64,000 nucleotides of DNA, taken from assembly GCF_000145275.1 (NCBI RefSeq), contig NC_014393.1, positions 2,356,001 through 2,420,000 of the forward strand. Reading direction: 5' to 3'. Source of the DNA: Clostridium cellulovorans 743B. GTDB lineage: Bacteria; Bacillota; Clostridia; Clostridiales; Clostridiaceae. Shown piece by piece: positions 35,045 to 43,173 of this stretch (positions within the stretch are counted from its first letter, which is position 1; each line of letters opens with the position of its first letter). Under the pieces are notes generated by a model, which saw only the letters and a list, made by a program, of their open reading frames with translations, was not told the origin of the DNA and did no database searches. A program made the position numbers and the translations under genes.

Positions 35045-36201
35045 CCCGTTGTGCTAGTTAAATACGCTGGCAATACTTACAAATAGAAAAACTCCAGCAT
35101 ATTTGCTAACCTATCATTAAAAAAACACCACTAATCTAATGATAGGAGGCTAACCTATATGCCAGAGTTTAATAAAGATTCTACCATAACAATAAATGAC
35201 TTAAAAGATTTTATTGTTGTCACTTATGTTATAATTGATGACTTTTACCAAAAAGTAACTCCAACATTTATTAAAAATCGTCGTAACATCGCTAAATCAG
35301 TAATGACTGATAGCGAAATAATTACGATTTCTTTAGTAGGTGAACTCTTAACCATTGACTCTGAAAAAGCATGGTTTGGATTTTGCTCTAAAAAACCTAC
35401 GAGACTTATTTCCCAACTTTTTGTAGTAGGCCGAGGTTTCATAGAGTTAGAAAGTCATTATTTCGAGTCATTGATGAAATTCGTAAAGAGTTAACGAAAT
35501 TTCTTAACTATCAATATGACCGAATAAGAATTGCAGATAGTATGCCAATTCCTGTGTGTAAGTTTGGGAGAGCTCATTTCCATAAAGCTTTTAAGCCGGA
35601 GGCTGCCTACGGGCGATGCGCTTCGAAAAAAGAAACATATTATGGATTCAAATTACATGCTTTAGTAGCCCTCGATGGCTATATCACAGATTTTACTGTA
35701 ACAGCAGCAAATATTGATGACAGAGATGTCGTCTGGGAACTCACAGCTAATTCAGAGATTGATATACTAATAGGTGATAAAGGATATATAGGTCAAAAAG
35801 TTGCTTCGCAATTAAAAGAAACAAGGTACATTCGTCTTTTAACAATAAATCGTAACAATAGTAAAACTAAACTTTTAAAACCTTTTAGGCAGTTGATATT
35901 CAAGGCTCGTCGTAGAGTAGAAACTACTTTTTCTCAGCTCTCCGAGCAATTAAATATGCAGAGGGTTCTTACAAAATCAACTTGGGGATTTGCCACAAGA
36001 ATATCAAATAAAATATTAGCTCATAATCTTTGCTATTTTATAAATAAATTTTTTAATATAGGTATAGAAATATCAAAGATTAAAGAATTAGTATTCGGAT
36101 AATAATTTCCAAAAACAGTATATGAGACAATAGGATAGGACTGCCTAAAATCATGGTATAAATATCCTTTTAATGAAAACTTATCTGCTAGCACAACAGG
36201 T
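35044..36201 (+). mobile_element. Full-length IS982-family element, transposase frameshifted
   Basis: 1158 bp. Terminal repeats are ACCCGTTGTGCTAG at 35044 and, reading inward from the right, ACCTGTTGTGCTAG ending at 36201. TAAGATA duplications flank it. It lies between the histidine kinase stop and that gene's own terminator at 36225. A 184-bp piece of the same element is at 17592-17775. It is complete in length, but its transposase reading frame is broken by one base. Confidence 0.9.
35159..36102 (+). pseudogene. IS982-family transposase with a -1 frame disruption
   Basis: The frame from ATG 35159 reads MPEFNKDSTITINDLKDF and stays in family register up to SQLF, at a run of five Ts (35418-35422). 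It then continues correctly in another frame (CSRPRFHRVRKSLFRVIDE) to the end at 36102. One extra T would give a normal ~314-residue protein. DDE residues lie in IADSMPIPVC, LIGDKGYIG and RRRVETTFSQ, all in the second part. Either a one-base deletion inactivated it, or ribosomes slip back on the T-run. Confidence 0.85.
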
Positions 36202-36224
36202 TAAGATAGAGAAAATATATTGAG

Positions 36225-36256
36225 AATAGTACTAATTTTATTAGTACTATTTTTTC
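36225..36256 (+). terminator. Terminator originally of the histidine kinase
   Basis: AATAGTACTAA pairs with TTAGTACTATT, followed by five Ts. Removing the IS982 element puts it about 16 bp after the kinase stop. Confidence 0.85.
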
Positions 36257-36338
36257 ATATAGGTAATCCCATAAAAGGAAAATAGCATCTGATGTCGTAA
36301 CATATCTTTATAAAGGTTAAAAAGGAGGAATAAGCAAA

Positions 36339-37307
36339 TTGTGTAATAGTAATATTGTAAAAATTAGTGAGTTAAAAAAAGGAGATGTTTTATTATTTTC
36401 CCATACTGATGAATGGCATTCAAAATTGATTTCGTTACTGACAAATTCACCTATAAGTCATGCGTCAATGTCTTATTATAATTGTACAGAAATAGTTGAG
36501 GAAGTGCCGCCATGTGCATCTGTTAATTCTTTAATAGAAAGTGCTAAGGGACGCCAAGTCACTGTTATGAGATTTGATAGAAACGATTTGGACATGGTCC
36601 CAGTTTTAAAGATTGCAGAAAAATATTACAATAATAAAGAACCTTATGTTCCAAAAGATTCATTGTACATGATGATTGTATATATATTAATCACAAAAAT
36701 TCCGCTTCCAGTGATTCTTCAAAAACTATTAATACCTATAATTAGGTGTGTAGTTGCTAGTATTATCAAGTATATTGATGAGAAGAATTTTGAAGGTAAA
36801 CATCCTATGATTTGTTCTCAATTTGTCTATAGATGTTATGAAGAAGCTGGTGATGAATATAAACTTATCATAGATGGTTTTGGAAAAGAAGAAACCATAT
36901 TATCACAAGTTCAAGAGTATATTAATAAGAATACATCGAGTCTAGAAAATAAATTGGCAACTAATATTAATGCTATTGATGTTAAAGAAGAAGATTTGTT
37001 AATAGAAGAGGAAGTTATTCTTAAAAAAATATATGAAGCATTAGAGAAACAAGTGGATTCTAATTCAATTGGTTTGACGCAAGAATTAGATGAAGAGTTT
37101 GTGGTTGCAATTCATGAATTTTGTGCTGTTATGCTACATTTACATAATCCTAAGAGCAATGAAATATTGTTAAATAAAACAGAGAAGGCATTAAACTCAG
37201 TAGCTATTGATTCAATAATGGATGTGGAAGAATATTTTGTGTTTCCATGTGATTTTCTTAACAAATGTACAAATTTAATTAATATTGGTATCCTAGAGAA
37301 TCAATAG
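36339..37307 (+). CDS. YiiX-like permuted NlpC/P60 (papain-fold) protein
   Basis: 322 residues. The N-terminal ~185 residues follow the permuted papain-like pattern: LKKGDVLLFSHTDEWHSKLIS with an early histidine, PISHASMSYY, and the candidate catalytic cysteine in HPMICSQFVYRCYEEAG. The C-terminal ~130 residues are helical, without a recognised family. Such enzymes hydrolyse amide or acyl bonds in lipids or cell wall. A hydrophobic stretch near 105-140 suggests membrane contact. TTG start at 36339 with AAGGAGG 10 nt upstream. Confidence 0.65.
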   Translation: MCNSNIVKISELKKGDVLLFSHTDEWHSKLISLLTNSPISHASMSYYNCTEIVEEVPPCASVNSLIESAKGRQVTVMRFDRNDLDMVPVLKIAEKYYNNKEPYVPKDSLYMMIVYILITKIPLPVILQKLLIPIIRCVVASIIKYIDEKNFEGKHPMICSQFVYRCYEEAGDEYKLIIDGFGKEETILSQVQEYINKNTSSLENKLATNINAIDVKEEDLLIEEEVILKKIYEALEKQVDSNSIGLTQELDEEFVVAIHEFCAVMLHLHNPKSNEILLNKTEKALNSVAIDSIMDVEEYFVFPCDFLNKCTNLINIGILENQ

Positions 37308-37374
37308 AAATAATATTTTAGTATTATGATAGTTAGTTCTAGTAGAGTACATATGAAAATTTAAACGTATTAAA

Positions 37375-37402
37375 GACTAAGTAGTCATTTTTCTACTTAG
37401 TC
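37375..37402. terminator. Bidirectional terminator
   Basis: GACTAAGTAG pairs with CTACTTAGTC between convergent genes. The tail on the plus strand is TCAATTTTTT, and the stem abuts the stop of the minus-strand gene. Confidence 0.8.
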
Positions 37403-38113
37403 TCAATTTTTTATTATAGTAAAAATACTGCCACGATCGATCAGTTTTCCAGATGAAAGATAATAAGGCTCTACCTTATGCTTAGTTAAAAATTTCTTTA
37501 CTGTTTCTCCATATTTATAATTATCTAGAGATCCATAAAACGCCAAAATATTATCATCAATTTTTCCACAAGTACCTCCGATAAAACCATAATCTAGTCC
37601 TTTTAATATTATATCTCCTGGTGGTACAAGAAGGACATCTAGGCCTTCTTTGGTAAGTTCGTTAAATATTTTTTTATCACTAGTTATTAAAGCTTCATCA
37701 TTTACAACTGCCACAGAACATTTAGTGTAACCTTGCTTAATATTTATTAAGGTTTTTTTCTTAATTTCTTGTAAAAGTATAGGATCTGTATAAGTTATGT
37801 TATGAATGAAATGTTTTTTTAAATTTAACCCATTAAGATGGATATTATGAGGATAGTGCTCTTCTAAAGGATTTTTGCTATAAGAAACTGAGATTCCATA
37901 ATTCATTAAGTCTTCAATAAAACTCTTTTCTATATCTTTATGTACTATAATGCGATTATTGTCGATAATATGTAGCTGGATGTCAACGTGTCCATCTATA
38001 GCATTATACAACTTTTCGTATCTTGGACATAAAATAATATTATCACTAAATAATTTTAAGTTTAAATACTCTTCCATAGAAATTCTATAATCTACAATAA
38101 AAATTTTAGTCAA
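37403..38113 (-). CDS. GME-fold protein (DUF6873 type)
   Basis: 236 residues. The repeating beta-beta-alpha units and motifs such as NIKQGYTKCSVAVVNDEALI and DYGFIGGTCGKIDDNILAFYG resemble the pentein fold of guanidino-group-modifying enzymes, with a cysteine in GGTCGK. The usual catalytic set (Cys-His-Glu/Asp) is not obvious, so activity is uncertain. TTG start at 38113 behind GGAGG. A 19-bp tandem repeat lies just upstream of the start. Confidence 0.55.
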   Translation of the reverse strand: MTKIFIVDYRISMEEYLNLKLFSDNIILCPRYEKLYNAIDGHVDIQLHIIDNNRIIVHKDIEKSFIEDLMNYGISVSYSKNPLEEHYPHNIHLNGLNLKKHFIHNITYTDPILLQEIKKKTLINIKQGYTKCSVAVVNDEALITSDKKIFNELTKEGLDVLLVPPGDIILKGLDYGFIGGTCGKIDDNILAFYGSLDNYKYGETVKKFLTKHKVEPYYLSSGKLIDRGSIFTIIKN

Positions 38114-38142
38114 AGGTAAGCCTCCGTAAAAAAAAGTGTATG

Positions 38143-38180
38143 TATGATTTAATAACTATAATATGATTTAACAACTATAA
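38143..38180. repeat. 19-bp tandem direct repeat
   Basis: TATGATTTAATAACTATAA is followed directly by TATGATTTAACAACTATAA, 18 of 19 positions identical. It is 30 bp upstream of the minus-strand GME-fold gene, where an operator could lie. Confidence 0.6.
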
Positions 38181-38599
38181 ATTGTAATTAAAGATATTGA
38201 TGAGGTTATCACTAATGTTTAAAGTAATAAATTTGATAGTTAAGTTGAAAAATAGGTTTGAATATTTATGCATAAAGATCCTTATGCTGAGATTTTTATT
38301 TATATCATAATTAGACTTAAAGTCTTTTATCAAATTTATTACTTTTCATCATTTAAGATTCTAATAAGTTTTTCTTTTAATAAATCAGTTTGGGCTTAAA
38401 TGTTTCTTATTCCCTAATATTAATTCCTATACAATAAATATTGACAGTTTTCATATATAGTATAAAGCTTTAGTTCCATTATTGTCGATAATTATATAAT
38501 TATTTCTCGTATATATGCTTAAATTTAAACGCATACTAGAACTGACTTAAAATAGTTTTAGCTTTACTATACCTTTCCATAAAGGAGGGATAAAGATTA
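38181..38599. other. Gene-free divergent upstream region
   Basis: AT-rich stretch between the GME-fold gene and ytxC. A small GCATAA/TTATGC hairpin with a partly T-rich tail lies at 38270-38287; nothing else was recognised. Confidence 0.35.
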
Positions 38600-39520
38600 A
38601 TGATACTAAAGACTATTATATATGATGTTAAGAAATTTGATATATCTAAAGAAATCACAAATATCAAAAATTCATTAAAAGAAGATTCTATAGTAATTGG
38701 AATATCTGAGAGTAAAATAAGTAACAACCATATGATTAAGATTTTTTCAAATGATGAATGTGTCGATGATAGAGTTGTGCGAATAATTAATTCTTACTTA
38801 TCAGAAATATTATATAAAAAAATTGTCAATATTTATTGTGAAAACGGACTTGAAGATTATATAAATGAAAGTTACTTTTTTCTTACCTTTGATGAAATTA
38901 ATGAAGTCAAACATCGATCAGTTGAAGCGATGGATTGCAGAAGTAAAGTTGTTGATGAAGATTCTATTTTCTTTTTAAATATTAAAAATACTATACTGGG
39001 AAAAATATTTCAATGTGTAATCGAGACTCCTGAACTTAATATTGATGGATTTACAACTTTTAGGTGCAAAGAACTATCAAAAAAATTTACTCCTATAGTC
39101 GACAAGGTAATAGGGGCATTTTTGGTAGAAAAAGAATATAACGAGTTTATAAAGTTATTAAAATATTTTGTTGAAATCCAAGAAAGTAAAATTGATGTAT
39201 TAAATATTATTATAAAGGACAATGGTGAGTACCTTCTTTTAGATAAAGAAGGAAATAGCTTAATGCAAGAAATATTTAAGGATATTTATAGCAATGATAT
39301 TTCTGGAATAGTAAATATGGAGGATATAATCATAAGTAGTTTGATTACTAATGCTCCTGGTAAGATTATCCTCCATAATTCAAGTAATTGTAAAAATAAA
39401 GAATTCATAGATACTATAAAAAAAGTTTTTGATAATAGAGTGGAAGTTTGTATGGGTTGTGATTTTTGCATAGAAAAACTTCCATCAAAACCAGAAAATA
39501 TACCTATTGAATTATTATGA
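38600..39520 (+). CDS. ytxC: Sporulation protein YtxC
   Basis: 306 residues. The length, the overall alpha/beta pattern and the C-terminal CMGCDFCIEKLP match the YtxC family, found in endospore formers and commonly just upstream of thrS, as here. The middle holds the conserved KVIGAFLVEKEYNEFIKLLK region. Molecular function is unknown. RBS AAAGGAGGG. The thrS promoter begins 7 bp after its stop, so thrS is a separate unit. Confidence 0.85.
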   Translation: MILKTIIYDVKKFDISKEITNIKNSLKEDSIVIGISESKISNNHMIKIFSNDECVDDRVVRIINSYLSEILYKKIVNIYCENGLEDYINESYFFLTFDEINEVKHRSVEAMDCRSKVVDEDSIFFLNIKNTILGKIFQCVIETPELNIDGFTTFRCKELSKKFTPIVDKVIGAFLVEKEYNEFIKLLKYFVEIQESKIDVLNIIIKDNGEYLLLDKEGNSLMQEIFKDIYSNDISGIVNMEDIIISSLITNAPGKIILHNSSNCKNKEFIDTIKKVFDNRVEVCMGCDFCIEKLPSKPENIPIELL

Positions 39521-39526
39521 ATTGAG

Positions 39527-39556
39527 TTGACAGAATATAACCAGAAAGAATATAAT
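39527..39556 (+). promoter_or_regulatory. thrS promoter
   Basis: TTGACA at 39527-39532 and TATAAT at 39551-39556, spacer 18 bp, feeding the T-box leader. Confidence 0.85.
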
Positions 39557-39565
39557 ATATATAAA

Positions 39566-39808
39566 ATTAATAAATTGACTGTGATAAGGAAAAGTAAGTA
39601 TATTACTGTATTAAAGAGAAAGAAATCCATTGGCTGAAAGGTTTCTGAGTATAAGTGATACTGAAAACCACCTTGGAGTTGAGTACGAATTATACTAAGT
39701 ACGTCCGCATAAGAGCGTTATCTTATAAATGAGTGAGTAATAGGAGACTATTGCTAATTTGGGTGGAATCGCGATGTCCTCGTCCCATGTTTGGGGCGAG
39801 TTTTTTAT
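39566..39808 (+). promoter_or_regulatory. T-box riboswitch of thrS
   Basis: The T-box core AATTTGGGTGGAATCGCGA is at 39756-39774. It is followed by the terminator hairpin CTCGTCCC/GGGGCGAG (39779-39800) and a T-run. Upstream is a long stem I region; ACC at 39667-39669 in GAAAACCACC is a good threonine specifier. Uncharged tRNA-Thr would stabilise the antiterminator and allow thrS transcription. Confidence 0.93.
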
Positions 39809-39843
39809 TTTTTGATTTTAGATTTTGATAGGAGAGGATGTAA

Positions 39844-41751
39844 ATGTTAAAGGTTTCTTTGAAAGATGGAAGTATCGTTGAAGTAGAAGAAGGAAAAAAA
39901 ATAATTGAAGTTGCAAAGCAATTAAGTTCAAGCTTAGCTAAAGCTGCTTTAGCTGGAAGAATTGATGGAGAAGTTAAAGATCTTATGACTGAGATCAATA
40001 AAGATTGTTCCCTTGAGATATTAACTTTTGATGATGAGGAAGGAAGAAGCACATTAAGACATACAGCTTCACATATTCTTGCACAAGCTGTGAAAAGATT
40101 ATATCCAAATGTAAAACTTGCTATAGGGCCTTCTATAGAGAATGGTTTTTATTATGATTTTGATGCGGATTTTCCTATAACTCCAGAACTTCTTGAAAAA
40201 ATAGAAAAAGAAATGAATAAAATCATAAAAGAAAACCTAAAGTTAGAAAAATTTGAGCTTCCAAGAGAAGAAGCTATAAAGTATATGGAAGAAAAGCAAG
40301 AACTATACAAGGTGAAACTTATTGAAGATCTTCCACTTGATGCAGTAATTTCTTTCTATACTCAAGGAGAATTTACTGATCTATGTGCTGGTCCTCACGT
40401 AATAGGAACAGGTATGGTTAAAGCTGTTAAGCTTACATCAGTTGCAGGAGCTTATTGGAGAGGTGATGTTAACAATAAGAGTCTTCAAAGAATATATGGT
40501 ACAGCTTTTACTAAGAAACAAGATTTAGATGATTATTTAAATATGCTTGAAGAAGCTAAAAAAAGAGATCATAGAAAACTTGGAAAAGAACTAGAATTAT
40601 TTACTTTACTTGAGGAAGGTCCAGGATTTCCATTCTTCCTTCCAAAGGGAATGATAGTAAGGAATTCTTTAGAGGATTACTGGAGAGTAATTCATAAGAA
40701 AGCTGGATATCAAGAAATTAAAACTCCAATTATCTTAAGTGAAGAGTTATGGCATCAATCTGGACATTGGGATCATTATAAAGAAAATATGTATTTTACA
40801 TCAATAGATGAAAAGCCTTTTGCTGTAAAACCTATGAACTGCCCAGGATCAATTTTAGCATACAAAAATGCATTACATTCATATAGAGAACTTCCTTTAA
40901 GATTAGCAGAACTAGGACTTGTTCATAGACATGAATTATCAGGTGCTCTTCATGGTTTAATGAGAGTAAGATGCTTTACTCAAGATGATGCTCATATATT
41001 TATGACTAAGGATCAAATAACTGATGAATTATTGGATCTTATAAAATTAATTGATGATTTCTATAAGAATTTTGGTTTTGAATATTTTGTTGAACTTTCT
41101 ACAAGACCAGAAAACTCAATGGGAAGTGATGAAGATTGGGAATTAGCTACAAATGGTTTAAGAACAGCTTTAGATAAGGCAGGACTTTCATATAAAATAA
41201 ATGAAGGTGATGGAGCGTTCTATGGACCTAAAATAGACTTCCACTTAAGAGATAGTATCGGAAGAACATGGCAATGTGGAACAATACAATTAGACTTCCA
41301 ATTACCAGAAAGATTTGATATAGATTATATCGGACCTGATGGAGAAAAACATAGACCTGTAATGGTACATAGAGTTGTTTTTGGAAGTATCGAAAGATTT
41401 ATTGGTATACTAATAGAACATTTTGCTGGAGCTTTCCCAGCTTGGCTTGCACCAGTTCAGGTTAAGGTAATGAATATAACTGATTCAAGTAAAGGTTACG
41501 TAGAAGAAATTGCAAGGGTTCTAGAAGAAAAAGGAATCAGGGTTGAAAGTGATTTAAGAAATGAAAAGATAGGATATAAGATAAGAGAAGCTCAACTTCA
41601 AAAGATTCCATATATGATCGTTATTGGTGAAAAAGAAATGAACGAGAAAACTATAGCTGTAAGAAGTAGAAAAGATGGAGATATAGGAACTATGTCCATT
41701 GAAGAATTCAGCAATAAATTATTAGAAGAGATAAAATCAAAAGCAATCTAG
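39844..41751 (+). CDS. thrS: Threonyl-tRNA synthetase
   Basis: 635 residues, full length. N-terminal TGS domain (LKVSLKDGSIVEVEEGKK), the editing domain with HTASHILAQAVKRLYP, then the class II core: MNCPGSILAYKN, motif 2 ELGLVHRHELSGALHGLMRV shortened here to VHRHELSGALHGLMRV, and motif 3 GSIERFIGILIEHFAGAFP. The anticodon-binding domain ends the protein (VEEIARVLEEKGIRVESD). It charges tRNA-Thr. RBS GGAGAGG; controlled by the T-box just upstream. Confidence 0.97.
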   Translation: MLKVSLKDGSIVEVEEGKKIIEVAKQLSSSLAKAALAGRIDGEVKDLMTEINKDCSLEILTFDDEEGRSTLRHTASHILAQAVKRLYPNVKLAIGPSIENGFYYDFDADFPITPELLEKIEKEMNKIIKENLKLEKFELPREEAIKYMEEKQELYKVKLIEDLPLDAVISFYTQGEFTDLCAGPHVIGTGMVKAVKLTSVAGAYWRGDVNNKSLQRIYGTAFTKKQDLDDYLNMLEEAKKRDHRKLGKELELFTLLEEGPGFPFFLPKGMIVRNSLEDYWRVIHKKAGYQEIKTPIILSEELWHQSGHWDHYKENMYFTSIDEKPFAVKPMNCPGSILAYKNALHSYRELPLRLAELGLVHRHELSGALHGLMRVRCFTQDDAHIFMTKDQITDELLDLIKLIDDFYKNFGFEYFVELSTRPENSMGSDEDWELATNGLRTALDKAGLSYKINEGDGAFYGPKIDFHLRDSIGRTWQCGTIQLDFQLPERFDIDYIGPDGEKHRPVMVHRVVFGSIERFIGILIEHFAGAFPAWLAPVQVKVMNITDSSKGYVEEIARVLEEKGIRVESDLRNEKIGYKIREAQLQKIPYMIVIGEKEMNEKTIAVRSRKDGDIGTMSIEEFSNKLLEEIKSKAI

Positions 41752-41761
41752 AAAAAAGTAT

Positions 41762-41790
41762 TTGACAAACTATATTTATAGTACTATAAT
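41762..41790 (+). promoter_or_regulatory. Promoter of infC-rpmI-rplT
   Basis: TTGACA (41762-41767) and TATAAT (41785-41790) with an ideal 17-bp spacer, just after the thrS stop. Confidence 0.9.
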
Positions 41791-41796
41791 AATACT

Positions 41797-41923
41797 TGTG
41801 TTAAGAAGAAACATGCCGTTTCTCACCTTACAAGGAGGCTTAGTAAGGTATAAAAATCAAAATGCACAAATTTTATGCGAAATTTTTGATGATTTAGAAC
41901 GGCAGTGATGTCGTTCTTTTTTA
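41797..41923 (+). promoter_or_regulatory. Ribosomal-protein autoregulatory leader with attenuator
   Basis: A ~125-nt leader that ends in the intrinsic terminator AGAACGGCA/TGTCGTTCT (41896-41917) plus a T-run, 33 bp before infC. In Firmicutes the infC operon leader is bound by L20 and terminates when L20 is in excess; the same layout is seen here. Confidence 0.75.
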
Positions 41924-41955
41924 ATGCATAAAAGGTTTTAATCACGGAGGTGGCT

Positions 41956-42477
41956 ATTATAAAAAATAATAAGTATATTGCAAATGAGCAAATCAAAGCC
42001 AAAGAGTTAAGAGTTATGACTGATGATGGTGAACAACTTGGAATAATAAGCTTTAATGAAGCTTTAGAAAAAGCTGAAGAAAAGGAATTAGACTTAGTGT
42101 TGATTGCTCCTACAGCAAATCCACCGGTTGCTAAGATTATGAATTTGAATAAATTCATATATGAGCAATCAAAAAAAGAAAAATTAGCTAAAAAGAATCA
42201 GAAAGTCATAGAGATCAAAGAGATTAGACTTAGTGCTACTATAGAAGATCATGACATTGAAATTAAGGCCAATAGAGCATCAAAGTTTCTTGCTGATGGA
42301 GACAAAGTAAAAGTTACAGTGAGATTCAGAGGAAGAGAAGCGGATTATGCTTTCAAAGGCAATGATGTATTAGATATCTTTGTTTCTAAAATAGATTCTG
42401 AAGTATATATAGTAGAAAAGAAAGCAAAATTGGAAGGAAGGAACATGACAATGGTTCTTGCTCCTAAGAAAGCTTAA
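41956..42477 (+). CDS. infC: Translation initiation factor IF-3, AUU start
   Basis: 173 residues. The N-terminus KNNKYIANEQIKAKELRVM and C-terminal RGREADYAFKGNDVLDIFV are classic IF-3. No ATG or well-placed GTG or TTG exists: the GTG at 41950 overlaps the GGAGG ribosome site (41946-41950). The best start is ATT at 41956 (5 nt spacing), with ATA at 41959 (8 nt) as alternative. AUU initiation of infC is known from E. coli and Bacillus and lets IF-3 limit its own synthesis by rejecting non-standard starts. Confidence 0.9.
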   Translation: MIKNNKYIANEQIKAKELRVMTDDGEQLGIISFNEALEKAEEKELDLVLIAPTANPPVAKIMNLNKFIYEQSKKEKLAKKNQKVIEIKEIRLSATIEDHDIEIKANRASKFLADGDKVKVTVRFRGREADYAFKGNDVLDIFVSKIDSEVYIVEKKAKLEGRNMTMVLAPKKA

Positions 42478-42497
42478 TCGAGAGGAGGATTTTTATT

Positions 42498-42695
42498 ATG
42501 CCAAAAATGAAAACTCATAGAGGTGCAGCTAAAAGATTTAAGAAAACAGGTACAGGAAAACTTAAGAGAGCTAAAGCTTTCAAGAGCCATATATTAACTA
42601 AAAAGAGCTCAAAAAGAAAGAGAAACTTAAGAAAAGCTGGATATGTTTCAGTAGCTCAAGAAAAAGCAATGAAAAAATTATTACCATACCTATAA
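42498..42695 (+). CDS. rpmI: Ribosomal protein L35
   Basis: 65 residues, exact family length. MKTHRGAAKRFKKTGTGKLK at the start and YVSVAQEKAMKKLLPYL at the end are diagnostic. Between infC and rplT, 20 bp after infC. A basic protein of the 50S subunit. Confidence 0.98.
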   Translation: MPKMKTHRGAAKRFKKTGTGKLKRAKAFKSHILTKKSSKRKRNLRKAGYVSVAQEKAMKKLLPYL

Positions 42696-42723
42696 TATAT
42701 GGTTGTTGAAGGAGGTACAATAA

Positions 42724-43080
42724 ATGGCTAGAGTTAAGAGAGCAATGAATTCTCGTAAAAAACATAAAAAAGTATTAAAACTTGCTAAAGGATACTATGG
42801 TGCTAAGAGCAAGTTATTTAGAACTGCTAATGAAACAGTTATCAGAGCATTAAGAAATGCTTATGTTGGTAGAAGATTAAAGAAGAGAGATTTCAGAAAA
42901 TTATGGATTGCTAGAATAAATGCAGCAGCAAGAATGAACGGTCTTTCTTATTCAAGATTTATGAATGGATTAAAAGTTGCTGGTATCGATATGAACAGAA
43001 AAATGTTATCAGAAATCGCTATCCACGATCCAAAAGCATTCACAGAATTAGTAGCAGTTGCTAAAGCTAACATAAAATAA
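42724..43080 (+). CDS. rplT: Ribosomal protein L20
   Basis: 118 residues. RVKRAMNSRKKHKKVLKLAK at the N-terminus, then RRLKKRDFRKLWIARINAAA and MNGLKVAGIDMNRKMLSEIA. It is an early 50S assembly protein and the likely repressor of its own operon through the leader at 41797. RBS GGAGGT. Terminator at 43099. Confidence 0.98.
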   Translation: MARVKRAMNSRKKHKKVLKLAKGYYGAKSKLFRTANETVIRALRNAYVGRRLKKRDFRKLWIARINAAARMNGLSYSRFMNGLKVAGIDMNRKMLSEIAIHDPKAFTELVAVAKANIK

Positions 43081-43098
43081 TATAATATTGATATAATA

Positions 43099-43134
43099 AA
43101 GATTGTAGCTATTTTTTTAGGCTACAATCTTTTG
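43099..43134 (+). terminator. Terminator of infC-rpmI-rplT
   Basis: AAGATTGTAGC pairs with GCTACAATCTT, with a short T-run after it. Confidence 0.85.
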
Positions 43135-43173
43135 TTCATATTCTGAAAAACTAAATAAAGGGGATGATATAGA

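Noticed and set aside
35245..35442. Open frame on the minus strand inside the IS982 element
   Set aside because: Antisense to transposase sequence and with no supporting signals.
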